52,779 nucleotides of DNA from Actinomycetota bacterium. GTDB taxonomy: Bacteria; Actinomycetota; Acidimicrobiia; Acidimicrobiales; Ilumatobacteraceae. Of this stretch, positions 16,932-25,097 are shown in pieces. The notes beneath the pieces are model-generated. The model was not told the origin of the DNA. It saw only the letters and a list, made by a program, of their open reading frames with translations, and ran no database searches. The first letter of the stretch is position 1. Each line of letters opens with the position of its first letter. A program made the translations under genes and the position numbers. The DNA lies in NCBI GenBank assembly GCA_017856115.1, contig JAFMFM010000009.1, forward strand, positions 1-52,779, written 5' to 3'.

Positions 16932-17641
16932 GCGCAAAGTCGTCCCACGTCGTCATGGTGGTGGAGGACGAGGAGGCATTCATCGACGCACTCGTCGTCG
17001 GACTGCGTCGTGAGGGTTTTGGCGTCGAGGTTGCACGCGATGGTGCCGAGGCGCTCACCAACTTCGACAGGGTGAACCCGGACATCGTGCTCCTCGATGT
17101 GATGTTGCCGAAGGTTTCGGGCACGGACGTTTGTCGCGAGATTCGCAAGAAGAGCCAGGTGCCGATCATCATGGTGTCCGCCAAGGGAACCGAAATCGAC
17201 ACCGTCGTGGGTCTGGAGGTTGGCGCCGACGACTACATCGTGAAGCCGTATCGGATTCGTGAGCTCATCGCGCGGGTGCGAGCAGCCCTGCGTCGCAGCA
17301 GCGTTGCGGAGTCCGGTGCTCCGGCAAACGGGGTTTCCAGCATCAACGTCGGCGACGTCACCATCGATCCCGAGCAGCACGTGGTGACGGTCCGCGGTCA
17401 AGTCACCAAACTTCCGCTCAAGGAGTTCGAACTTCTCTACGTATTGGTAGCCAATGCCGGCCGCGTCATGACGAGGGACACACTCATCGACCGTGTATGG
17501 GGGAGCGACTACTACGGGGATACCAAGACATTGGACGTGCACATCAAGCGCTTGCGCTCCAAGGTGGAGGTCGATCCAGCGCGCCCCACGGCCATCCTCA
17601 CGATCAGAGGGCTTGGCTACAAGTTCGAGCGTTCCCCCTAG
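16928..17641 (+). CDS. regX3: phosphate response regulator, RegX3 type
   Basis: A 237-residue OmpR-family regulator. The receiver domain has the acidic pair (EDEE), the phospho-Asp in LLDVMLPK, a Ser in MVSAKG and Lys in VKPY. The winged-helix domain ends in LTIRGLGYKFE. It overlaps senX3 by 4 bases. The GTTCA array before phoU is its most likely target. Its stop overlaps the convergent zincin gene by 4 bases. Confidence 0.94.
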   Translation: MSAKSSHVVMVVEDEEAFIDALVVGLRREGFGVEVARDGAEALTNFDRVNPDIVLLDVMLPKVSGTDVCREIRKKSQVPIIMVSAKGTEIDTVVGLEVGADDYIVKPYRIRELIARVRAALRRSSVAESGAPANGVSSINVGDVTIDPEQHVVTVRGQVTKLPLKEFELLYVLVANAGRVMTRDTLIDRVWGSDYYGDTKTLDVHIKRLRSKVEVDPARPTAILTIRGLGYKFERSP

Positions 17642-18810
17642 TTTTCCGACTCGAGGCGGGCGAGCCAGAGGCCTGGTGCCACGATTTCTGCCGGGGTGGG
17701 AAGGCTCCCGGGCTGGGTCACCAACCGGGCGAGTCCGGTCTCGCTCGCACGCTCCACGACTCCCGAGACGAACTGCTGGGCAAGGGTCATGCGCTCGGTG
17801 GTGAGGTCGATTCCCAACAAGCGTTCCACGAAGATCCGATCGCTGGACTGTGCAACCCGCCGCCGACGCACGGCCTCGGCAATTCGCGAGCCCTCTCCGA
17901 GGATGCGAGCGCTCGCCAGATCGACGCAGTGGTCGATATAGCCGACGATTGCGGTGACTGCGGCATCCAGCGACGGCGCAATTCGGTCCTGGGCGCTGGA
18001 GCGTCGGGCGCCAAGAAGCACCGTGGGGTCCGCGAGGAGTGAATCGAGAATCTTCATCGGATCACCGGATGACACGTCGAGTTGTCCGATGCTCTCCGAC
18101 AGCGCACTCGGGTTGGGACGAAAACCTGATGCAAAACCGATGACGAGTCGTCGGAGTGCGTCACGAACGTGTTCGATGCCGAACACCGCGCTGCTGACCA
18201 TTTCATGCGTCAGGGCCCACATCAGCATGTCGTCGCGTGGTATCGACCACTCATCGGCAAAGTTGTCGACGTTGCCCACCACCATCACGAGCTTTCCGTG
18301 TGGTTCGCGTGGTAAGGGTAGGTCATATTGACCGAACGTGTTGATTGCAAGTCGACCCACCAAGGTTCCAACCGACATGCCCAGCATCGAGGGTGCAATC
18401 ATCTTGCTCACGTTCTCGAGCATCTTCATCATGGGATCGCCGACTTCATCGTCCGATGTGGTGTCCTCCTGTGCTCCATGTATCGCGCGGGCGAGGGCGT
18501 CGAAGTACGGTTTCCATGCGTCGAGCGTGAGATTCACCCAGGTTGCACGGCCGACCACATCGAGTTTCTCGACGTGCATGATTTCCTGTCCGGTGACCGC
18601 GGCCGCGTGCATCCGTGCAACGGGGGCAAGCGACTCGACCGAAATTCGTCGCTGCGGGTCGACGTTGTGCTCGGTAATGCCCTGGCTGGCCGCCATCAGT
18701 GCCGTTTGACGCGCAACGTCCCATTGCAAGGGTCCCTGCGACGACATCGCACGCTGGAACTGTGCAAAGAGTGGATTGTTGAACGGGTTCGGCGTCTCGT
18801 CGTCAGCCAC
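17638..18810 (-). CDS. zincin-like (DUF2342-type) protein with a degenerate metal motif
   Basis: A 390-residue protein of the actinobacterial zinc-dependent metalloprotease-like family. The N-terminal FQRAMSSQGPLQWDVARQ matches the family's GP-NW-A signature. The expected HExxH appears as HEMVS in ALTHEMVSSAVF, so the second zinc His is a Ser. A later family stretch appears as GYIDHCVD. This suggests loss of protease activity or a shifted ligand, and the true role is unknown. GTG 18810 is supported by TAGGCT 8 bases upstream. The longer open frame runs into moaE. Confidence 0.75.
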   Translation of the reverse strand: MADDETPNPFNNPLFAQFQRAMSSQGPLQWDVARQTALMAASQGITEHNVDPQRRISVESLAPVARMHAAAVTGQEIMHVEKLDVVGRATWVNLTLDAWKPYFDALARAIHGAQEDTTSDDEVGDPMMKMLENVSKMIAPSMLGMSVGTLVGRLAINTFGQYDLPLPREPHGKLVMVVGNVDNFADEWSIPRDDMLMWALTHEMVSSAVFGIEHVRDALRRLVIGFASGFRPNPSALSESIGQLDVSSGDPMKILDSLLADPTVLLGARRSSAQDRIAPSLDAAVTAIVGYIDHCVDLASARILGEGSRIAEAVRRRRVAQSSDRIFVERLLGIDLTTERMTLAQQFVSGVVERASETGLARLVTQPGSLPTPAEIVAPGLWLARLESEN

Positions 18811-18818
18811 GCGGCTAG

Positions 18819-18844
18819 AGCCTATGACGACCCACAAGTACGCT
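18819..18844. promoter_or_regulatory. divergent -10 elements, zincin and moaE
   Basis: TAGGCT (18824-18819, minus) lies 8 bases before GTG 18810. TACGCT (18839-18844, plus) lies 8 bases before ATG 18853. Confidence 0.5.
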
Positions 18845-18852
18845 GAATCGAG

Positions 18853-19332
18853 ATGACCGGTGATCGCATCGAAGTGTCCGACACGCCGCTTGACGTCGCG
18901 GAGTTGTACGAATGGGCACTCTTGCCCGAGTGCGGTGCGGTGGTCGTGTTTTCCGGCACGGTTCGCAACCATGCAGAGGGTCGAAGCGGCGTCACCTCGC
19001 TCACATATGAGGCGTACCGCGAGGCTGCCACCACCAAGTTGCAGGACGTCGTGGACGAGGCCCGTCGAAGGTATCCGACGCTCGGTCGGGTGGCGCTGGT
19101 GCACCGATTGGGCGAGTTGGACCTGACGGAATCGTCGGTGGTGGTTGCAGTTTCGGCACCGCATCGACCCGAGGCCTTCGACGCCGCACGGTACTGCATC
19201 GATGCCCTCAAGCAGAGCGTGCCAATCTGGAAGAAGGAAACCTGGAGCAATGGAAACGACTGGGGTACCGGCGCGGTGAACCCGATTCCCGCATCCTCGG
19301 TCGGCGATGCTTCCGCTCGGTCGGCGTCATGA
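18853..19332 (+). CDS. moaE: molybdopterin synthase large subunit MoaE
   Basis: A 159-residue MoaE, which with thiocarboxylated MoaD converts cyclic pyranopterin phosphate to molybdopterin. Conserved stretches are VVFSGTVRNHAEG, YEAYREAA, VHRLGEL and the active-site KQSVPIWKKE with its lysines. No other cofactor gene is adjacent. The only MoaD-like domain in the window is the fused one at 44741. The last bases (ATGA) overlap the next small gene, which may be co-translated. Confidence 0.95.
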   Translation: MTGDRIEVSDTPLDVAELYEWALLPECGAVVVFSGTVRNHAEGRSGVTSLTYEAYREAATTKLQDVVDEARRRYPTLGRVALVHRLGELDLTESSVVVAVSAPHRPEAFDAARYCIDALKQSVPIWKKETWSNGNDWGTGAVNPIPASSVGDASARSAS

Positions 19333-19568
19333 CGATGCTCGATGCCGTCGTGATCGCCGCAACATCGGTGACCAGTCTGACGTTTGCTGCAATCTCGATT
19401 GCATCGGCCGCGACACTGGCGTACCTCGTGGCAACGGACAATCGTCGACACAAGCCGGTCGATGGCGCCGCACAGTTCCGCCGGCACCTCGATGCCCTGT
19501 CCGATGATTCACGGGAGCATCTCCGCGAACAGATTCGAATCGCGCGCGAACAGCGACAAGGTGGTTGA
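19329..19568 (+). CDS. small single-pass membrane protein
   Basis: A 79-residue protein: one N-terminal hydrophobic helix (about 5-33) and a charged cytoplasmic tail (HLDALSDDSREHLREQI) likely helical. It overlaps moaE by 4 bases and precedes mreB by 2 bases, so the three form one operon. No family recognised. Its position next to mreB makes a role at the membrane or cell-shape machinery possible; this is only context. Confidence 0.7.
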   Translation: MTMLDAVVIAATSVTSLTFAAISIASAATLAYLVATDNRRHKPVDGAAQFRRHLDALSDDSREHLREQIRIAREQRQGG

Positions 19569-19570
19569 CG

Positions 19571-20575
19571 ATGGCACGTGACTTGGCAATCGATCTCGGA
19601 ACTGCCAACACGCTCGTGTACAAGCAGGGCGAGGGCATCATCATGAACGAACCGACGGTCATCGCAAAGAACCGTCGGACCAACGAAGTGCTGGCTACGG
19701 GTCATGAAGCCTGGGACATGATCGGGAGGACACCGAGTTTCATCGTTGCGGTGCGCCCCTTGCGTGGCGGTGCCATCACCGACTTCGAGACGACCGAACA
19801 GATGATTCGCCTCCTTCTGAAACGAGCCGGCGTGTCGCGTTTTGCCCGTCCGAAGGTGCTCATTTGCGTACCCTCGGCCATCACCGAGGTCGAGCGCCGA
19901 GCCGTCACGGAAGCCACGCGTCGCGCTGGCGCCGCCGACGCTCAATTGCTGGAGCAACCGATGGCGGCGGCCATCGGTGCAGATCTGCCAATCGAAGAAC
20001 CGATCGCCAACATGGTGGTGGATATCGGGGGAGGCACCACCGAAACCGCCGTGATCAGTCTCGGTGGCATCGTTACCCTGCGTGCCGAGCGAGTCGGTGG
20101 TTTCACCATGGACGAGGCAATCCAGGGGTGGGTTCGAAAGGAGCACGGGCTCGCAATCGGCGAGCGCACGGCAGAGGAGATCAAGAAACAAATTGGAAGC
20201 GCACAGCCATCCAGTGCCGACCGTGACGCCGAGGTGAAGGGACGCGATCTTGTGACGGGTCTACCCAAAACAGTCGTGTTGACCGCGGCGGAAATCCGAG
20301 AGGCACTGGACGAGGTGGTAACGCAGATGATCGACTCGGTGAAGGAGTGCCTTGCCGTGACACCACCGGAGTTGGCGCAGGATTTGTTGTTGCGCGGCAT
20401 CTATCTGGTTGGTGGCGGTGCATTGTTGCGTGGTCTTCCCGAGCGTTTGCAGTTCGAGACCAAGGTGCCCGTGCAATTGTCACCGCAACCGCTCGAAGCA
20501 GTGGTACTCGGAGCGGGTCACTGCATCGAGAACTATCAGGCGTTGCGCGGTATGTTCATGGACGCTCGTCGCTGA
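19571..20575 (+). CDS. mreB: MreB-like bacterial actin
   Basis: A 334-residue actin-fold ATPase of the MreB/Mbl family, which forms membrane-attached filaments guiding wall growth. Actin motifs are visible: phosphate-1 DLGTANTLV, connect-1 EQPMAAAIG, phosphate-2 DIGGGTTETAV and the adenosine motif LVGGGALLRGL. ATG 19571 follows an AAGGTGG ribosome site; an upstream TTG is less likely. mreC, mreD and a rod-type transpeptidase, which usually follow, are absent, so this is an orphan copy. Confidence 0.93.
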   Translation: MARDLAIDLGTANTLVYKQGEGIIMNEPTVIAKNRRTNEVLATGHEAWDMIGRTPSFIVAVRPLRGGAITDFETTEQMIRLLLKRAGVSRFARPKVLICVPSAITEVERRAVTEATRRAGAADAQLLEQPMAAAIGADLPIEEPIANMVVDIGGGTTETAVISLGGIVTLRAERVGGFTMDEAIQGWVRKEHGLAIGERTAEEIKKQIGSAQPSSADRDAEVKGRDLVTGLPKTVVLTAAEIREALDEVVTQMIDSVKECLAVTPPELAQDLLLRGIYLVGGGALLRGLPERLQFETKVPVQLSPQPLEAVVLGAGHCIENYQALRGMFMDARR

Positions 20576-20592
20576 GCGCGACGTGAAGTGAC

Positions 20593-21078
20593 ATGCACCT
20601 CCAGTTGCACGAACTCACCTGGTGGCTCGCCCTGATCAATGGTGTGGTGTGGCTGACGTGTGGAGTGATTGTCGGCTGGTGGTACGCACGACGAGACTGG
20701 CGGAGCTTTGCCATCGGAGGGCGAGTGTCTCGTCTACAAACGTGGGAGAGTCGACACCTGTACGAACGGCGATTGTTGGTGCGACTTTGGAAGGATCGAC
20801 TTCCCGAGGCGGGTACGTGGTTCGGCGGCATCAGCAAGCGGCATCTTCCGACCGAGCGCGACGGCGGACGTGCCCGATTTGCAGCGGAATCGTTGCGCGC
20901 GGAGCGCGTGCATCGTGTGCTGCTTTGGGTGATACCGGTGACGATGCTGTGGAGTCGTGGCTGGTGGATCGTCCTCAACCTGGTCGTGGGTTTGGCCGTC
21001 AACGTTCCGTGCATCATCGTGGCCCGTTACAACCGGGTTCGACTTGCCGGTCTGAATGCAACCACGTCGAACTCGTAG
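20593..21078 (+). CDS. CrtO-like glycosyl-4,4'-diaponeurosporenoate acyltransferase family protein
   Basis: A 161-residue integral membrane protein. Pattern: N-terminal helix (about 10-30), then LYERRLLVRLWKDRLPEAG and WFGG, then two closing helices ending in NVPCIIVARYNR. These are the conserved stretches of the CrtO acyltransferase family, which acylates glycosylated C30 carotenoids in staphylococci. No carotenoid gene is nearby. The family occurs widely in organisms without staphyloxanthin, so the true acceptor is uncertain. It sits 17 bases after mreB. Confidence 0.75.
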   Translation: MHLQLHELTWWLALINGVVWLTCGVIVGWWYARRDWRSFAIGGRVSRLQTWESRHLYERRLLVRLWKDRLPEAGTWFGGISKRHLPTERDGGRARFAAESLRAERVHRVLLWVIPVTMLWSRGWWIVLNLVVGLAVNVPCIIVARYNRVRLAGLNATTSNS

Positions 21079-21081
21079 CCT
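21076..21081 (+). promoter_or_regulatory. -10 hexamer of the LysM gene
   Basis: TAGCCT, 7 bases before ATG 21089. It favours this start over the in-frame ATG at 21056 inside the previous gene. Confidence 0.5.
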
Positions 21082-21088
21082 GAAACCG

Positions 21089-21442
21089 ATGTTCCTTCGT
21101 GGTCGCTTGCAATGGACGTTGCTCGTGGTAACCCTCGTCTCGGGGGCACTCGCATTCTTCTTCGCACAAAGAAACGACTCCGGGGTCGACGTGGTTCCCA
21201 CCACCATCGCCTCAACCACCTCTACGACAACGACCACCGTTTATCAGCCACCCATCACCTACGTGGTGCAACGAGGCGATACGTTGTTCGCAATTGCTTC
21301 GAGCTTTCAAGTGGACATGCAGGCACTGATGGACTTGAACGGCATCACGAATCCTGATCGGGTGGAAGCCGGTGACGAACTCGTCATGCCACCGGCGACG
21401 GGATTCCGGCCGGTTGCACCTTCCACCACGATGTTGCCGTAA
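21089..21442 (+). CDS. membrane-anchored LysM protein
   Basis: A 117-residue protein with an N-terminal membrane helix (about 6-24, signal anchor), a Thr/Ser-rich linker and one LysM domain (TYVVQRGDTLFAIA through ELVMPP). LysM binds peptidoglycan sugars, so the protein probably tethers to the wall from the membrane. No catalytic domain is attached. Confidence 0.85.
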   Translation: MFLRGRLQWTLLVVTLVSGALAFFFAQRNDSGVDVVPTTIASTTSTTTTTVYQPPITYVVQRGDTLFAIASSFQVDMQALMDLNGITNPDRVEAGDELVMPPATGFRPVAPSTTMLP

Positions 21443-21485
21443 CCGACGTCCTCGTCCCGACTCAAAGAGCGGAGTGTCGGCTCTG

Positions 21486-23459
21486 CTACCCGATGTCGTC
21501 GGCGCGGTGACGCTCCACGATGTCGACGATGTCGGACATGATCTGGGCCACTGCATAATCCTTGGGCGTGTACACCGCAGTCACGCCGGTCTTGAGCAAG
21601 GACGTTCGGTCGTCGTCCGGAATGATTCCACCAACGATGACGGGGGCATCGACGCCGAGTGCATTCAGCTCGCGCAAAACGTCGGGAACCAACGCCTGGT
21701 GCGAGCCGGAGAGAATCGACAATCCGATGACGTCAGGGTCCTCGTCTCGCGCGGATTCGGCGATTTGGCGCGGAGTGAGTCGAATTCCGCCGTAGACCAC
21801 CTCCATTCCGGCATCCCGTGCTGCGATGGCAATCTGTTCGGCACCACTGGAGTGACCGTCCAGTCCCGGCTTGGCTACCAGTAGTCGGGGTGGTCCGCCG
21901 GCCAAGGTGCTCGAGCGTCGCGCAACTGCTTGCAGTTCGCTTCCACGTGGTGCGGCCACCCCGCCGACTCCCGTCGGGGCCCGATATTCACCGAACACTT
22001 CACGTAGGGCTCCCGCCCACTCACCCGTGGTTCCGCCGGCTCGCGCGAGGGCTATCGACGATTCCATGATGTTGTGGTTTCCTTCGGCTGCCTGACGTAG
22101 CTCGCGCAGTGCGTCGGCCACTGCTCGTGAATCGCGCTCGGTGCGCCATCGCTGTACGTCGGCGATGTGTGCTGCTTCCACCCGCGGGTCGACGCGGAGA
22201 ATGTTGTCGTTACCACCCAGCGGTGAGACCGCGGTTTCAGTGAAGTCGTTTACACCGATCACGGTCTGTTCGCCGCTTTCGATGCGGCGCGTTCGCTCGG
22301 CCATCGAGGCAACCAGCCGACGCTTGAGTTCATCCACCGCTGCGTACGCGCCGCCGAGCGCTTCTATCTCGCGCAACTCCGTGGTGGCCGCCTCCACCAG
22401 TTCGGCAGTGAGACGCTCCACCACGTGCGATCCATCGAGGATGTCTTCGTACTCGAGCAGGTCGGTTTCAAATGCGAGCACCTGCTGCATTCGTAGCGAC
22501 CACTGCTGATCCCATGGCCGTGGCAGACCGAGCGCCTCGTTCCAGGCGGGCAACTGCACGCTGCGCGCACGCGCACGCTTGGAAAGCGTGACTGCCAGCA
22601 TCTCCAACATGATTCGTTGCACGTTGTTTTCCGGTTGCGCTTCGGTGAGACCGAGCGAATTCACCTGCACTCCGTAGCGGAAACGAAGCGCACGCTCGTC
22701 GGTGATGCCGTACCGCTCGCGTCCGATGGTTTCCCACATACCGGTCATTGCCCGAACCTTGCACGTCTCCTCGACGAATCGGATTCCCGCATTGACGAAG
22801 AACGACATCGAGGCAAAGACTCCGGGGAACTTGCCATCGTCCACCTGGCCGCTTGCCCGGACGGCATCCAAGACGTCGATTGCATTCGCGAACGCAAATG
22901 CAATTTCTTGCTCCGGGGTGGCCCCGACCTCCTGCAAGTGGTAGGAACACACGTTCATCGGGTTCCACTTCGGGGCGTGGGAGTTGGCCCATGCAATCAT
23001 GTCGACGATGATGCGACGAGATGCGAGCGGAGGGAAGATGAACGTGCCGCGCGAGAGATATTCCTTCAGCACGTCGTTCTGCGTGGTGCCACGCAACTGG
23101 ACGCTGTCGACTCCCTGCTCGGCGGCATTTGCAACGTACAGCGCAAGCAGCCAAGCAGCGGTGGAGTTGATGGTCATCGAAGTGTTCATCGTTCCCGGAG
23201 GGATGTCCCGCATCAGTGTCCGCATGTGACCGAGGTGGGCGACCGGAACGCCCACCTTGCCCACTTCGCCGCGGGCCAGGACGTGGTCGGGGTCGTAGCC
23301 AGTTTGGGTGGGGAGGTCGAAGGCGATGGACAGACCCGTTTGGCCCTTCGCCAAATTCGTGCGGTACAACTCGTTGGATGCCTCCGCCGACGAGTGACCG
23401 GAGTACGTTCGCATGAGCCATGGCTCATCGCGTTGGCCACGCCGACGTTGATCGGTCAC
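21486..23459 (-). CDS. B12-dependent acyl-CoA mutase, ethylmalonyl-CoA mutase/MeaA type
   Basis: A 657-residue coenzyme-B12 mutase. The N-terminal TIM-barrel domain (WLMRTYSGHSSAEASN, GLSIAFDLPTQTGYDPDH, RGTTQND) matches ethylmalonyl-CoA mutase/MeaA better than methylmalonyl-CoA mutase. The C-terminal B12 domain carries DGHSSGAEQIA (cobalt-ligand His), LSILSGSH and VGGIIPDDD. Ethylmalonyl-CoA mutase makes methylsuccinyl-CoA in acetate assimilation. Crotonyl-CoA carboxylase/reductase and the following dehydrogenase are not in the window, so substrate remains inferred. GTG 23459 lies 10 bases after aat. Confidence 0.88.
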   Translation of the reverse strand: MTDQRRRGQRDEPWLMRTYSGHSSAEASNELYRTNLAKGQTGLSIAFDLPTQTGYDPDHVLARGEVGKVGVPVAHLGHMRTLMRDIPPGTMNTSMTINSTAAWLLALYVANAAEQGVDSVQLRGTTQNDVLKEYLSRGTFIFPPLASRRIIVDMIAWANSHAPKWNPMNVCSYHLQEVGATPEQEIAFAFANAIDVLDAVRASGQVDDGKFPGVFASMSFFVNAGIRFVEETCKVRAMTGMWETIGRERYGITDERALRFRYGVQVNSLGLTEAQPENNVQRIMLEMLAVTLSKRARARSVQLPAWNEALGLPRPWDQQWSLRMQQVLAFETDLLEYEDILDGSHVVERLTAELVEAATTELREIEALGGAYAAVDELKRRLVASMAERTRRIESGEQTVIGVNDFTETAVSPLGGNDNILRVDPRVEAAHIADVQRWRTERDSRAVADALRELRQAAEGNHNIMESSIALARAGGTTGEWAGALREVFGEYRAPTGVGGVAAPRGSELQAVARRSSTLAGGPPRLLVAKPGLDGHSSGAEQIAIAARDAGMEVVYGGIRLTPRQIAESARDEDPDVIGLSILSGSHQALVPDVLRELNALGVDAPVIVGGIIPDDDRTSLLKTGVTAVYTPKDYAVAQIMSDIVDIVERHRADDIG

Positions 23460-23469
23460 GCTGACAAGG

Positions 23470-24150
23470 CTAAGGCGTTGTGGCGGAGCGGAGTCGCTCG
23501 AGATACTCGGTGCGGGGGATCACCACTCCTCCGAGGCTCGACAGGTGCGGTGTATGCCATTGAGCATCGAGCAGGGTCATCCTCGCAGAACGCATGATGG
23601 CGACGAGTGCCATGAGCGCCACCTTCGACGCATCGCGCGAGAGGTGGAACATGGATTCGCCCGCGAAGAATCGTTTGATTCGAACCCCGTAGAGACCTCC
23701 AACCAGCACGCCATCCTCGTTGTACGTCTCCACGCTGTGGGCCCAACCACGGTCGTGCAGCTCGCAGTACTGATCGATGAATCTCGCGGTGATCCACGCC
23801 TTGTCGTCGGTACCTCGAGATGCGCATCCCAGCATCACGCGTTCGAAATTCGTGTTGATGCGAACGTGGTACCGACGCGCACTGCGAGCCATCGACCGTG
23901 TGATGCGCAACCCGTCCAGGGGAATGACGCATCGCTCGACCGGAGACCACCAGAACAGCGTTGGGTCGTCGCTGCTTCGCTCCATGGCGAACAGTCCGTG
24001 GCGGTATCCGTCGATGATGGTGGATGGGCTGAGATCCGCACCCTGTCCGATGAGATCGTCATCCTCCTGCCACGTTGCAACGGCCGGCCACTCGTACCCA
24101 CAGGTGCCAACGGGCTGCGGCGTTCGATCCCAGCCACCGGTGGCGCGCAG
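23470..24150 (-). CDS. aat: leucyl/phenylalanyl-tRNA-protein transferase, start codon uncertain
   Basis: Aat transfers Leu or Phe from tRNA to N-terminal Arg/Lys of proteins, marking them for ClpAP (N-degron pathway). Core motifs: FWWSP, GWAHSVE, GGLYGV, FAGESMFH, DAQWHTPHL. The first canonical start, ATG 23985, gives only 171 residues. It would remove the family's N-terminal block, which is clearly encoded upstream in frame (DDDLIGQGADLSPSTIIDGYRHGLF). No ATG, GTG or TTG occurs in that stretch. CTG 24150, with GGGGTGA nearby, gives a normal-length 226-residue protein. The start is inferred and the gene body is secure. Confidence 0.82.
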   Translation of the reverse strand: MRATGGWDRTPQPVGTCGYEWPAVATWQEDDDLIGQGADLSPSTIIDGYRHGLFAMERSSDDPTLFWWSPVERCVIPLDGLRITRSMARSARRYHVRINTNFERVMLGCASRGTDDKAWITARFIDQYCELHDRGWAHSVETYNEDGVLVGGLYGVRIKRFFAGESMFHLSRDASKVALMALVAIMRSARMTLLDAQWHTPHLSSLGGVVIPRTEYLERLRSATTP

Positions 24151-24190
24151 GAGCGCAAGGTCACCCCAACGAGAATCGTGGGGTCCGGTC

Positions 24191-25048
24191 CTAGTAGACG
24201 TAGAAGCCGGCCTTGGATTTTCGACCGAGACGTCCCTGTGCGACCAGCTCCCTCAGGCGTGGTCGTGGCGCAAAGTTGTCGTCTCCGAACGACCGGTGCA
24301 GTGTTTCGAGGATGGACAGGGAGGTATCGAGTCCGACGAGGTCGAGGAGTGCAAACGGACCCATCGGGAAGTTACAGCCGCCCTTCATTGCGGTGTCGAT
24401 GTCTTCCATGGATGCGGTGCCGTCCTCGAGCATGCGAATGGCGTTGTTCAAATAGGGGAACAACAGGGCATTCACGATGAACCCGGCACGATCCAGCACG
24501 TGGACACCCTCCTTTCCGATGGTGCGAACGAACGTCTCCGCACGCGCGATGGTGTCGTCACTTGCGGTGATTGGTCGCACGATCTCCACGAGAGGCAACA
24601 CGGCTGCCGGATTGAAGAAATGGATGCCGCAGACCTTGTCGGGACGTCCCGTGACCTTGGCCATCTCCACCACCGCCAGGGTGCTGGTGTTGGTGGCCAG
24701 GATTGCCGACGGCTTGACCACTGCGTCGAGTTCACGGAACAGTGACTGTTTGGTGTCGAGGTCTTCAACGACCGACTCGATGATGATGTCGCAGTCGGAA
24801 AGTTCGGCGAGATCGATGGTGCCGCTGATGTTGGCGAGAATCCGGTCGCGGTCGGACGCTTCGAGTTTGCCTTTCTCCACCTGCCGTGTCAGACCACCCG
24901 AAATTTGCCCGAGTGCCGATGACACCGAGGACTCGCTTCGTGCACGAATGATCGACCGAATGCCGCCACGTGCGGCCACCTCGGCGATGCCCGCAGCCAT
25001 GATGCCCGATCCAACGATGCCGATCGATGTCGGTGCGCTTTCTGCCAT
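24191..25048 (-). CDS. hbd: 3-hydroxybutyryl-CoA dehydrogenase
   Basis: A 285-residue NAD-dependent L-3-hydroxyacyl-CoA dehydrogenase. The Rossmann domain opens with GIVGSGIMAAGI. NTSTL holds the catalytic Ser, GIHFFNPA the catalytic His, and a Glu/Asn pair follows in the C-terminal helical domain (GFIVNALLFP, MGPFALLDLVGLD). It interconverts 3-hydroxybutyryl-CoA and acetoacetyl-CoA in fatty-acid or acetate metabolism. It heads an aat-mutase operon on the minus strand. TACGCT lies 7 bases before the ATG. Confidence 0.92.
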   Translation of the reverse strand: MAESAPTSIGIVGSGIMAAGIAEVAARGGIRSIIRARSESSVSSALGQISGGLTRQVEKGKLEASDRDRILANISGTIDLAELSDCDIIIESVVEDLDTKQSLFRELDAVVKPSAILATNTSTLAVVEMAKVTGRPDKVCGIHFFNPAAVLPLVEIVRPITASDDTIARAETFVRTIGKEGVHVLDRAGFIVNALLFPYLNNAIRMLEDGTASMEDIDTAMKGGCNFPMGPFALLDLVGLDTSLSILETLHRSFGDDNFAPRPRLRELVAQGRLGRKSKAGFYVY

Positions 25049-25055
25049 GCTGCCG

Positions 25056-25089
25056 AGCGTACTGTTTGGCTCGTCGGCGTCACTACCGT
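25056..25089. promoter_or_regulatory. divergent -10 elements, hbd and phosphatase
   Basis: TACGCT (25061-25056, minus) lies 7 bases before ATG 25048. TACCGT (25084-25089, plus) lies 8 bases before ATG 25098. Confidence 0.55.
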
Positions 25090-25097
25090 GAGGGGCG

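Noticed and set aside
22617-23597. 326-codon plus-strand frame opposite the mutase gene
   Set aside because: No domain features; the minus strand encodes a complete B12 mutase.
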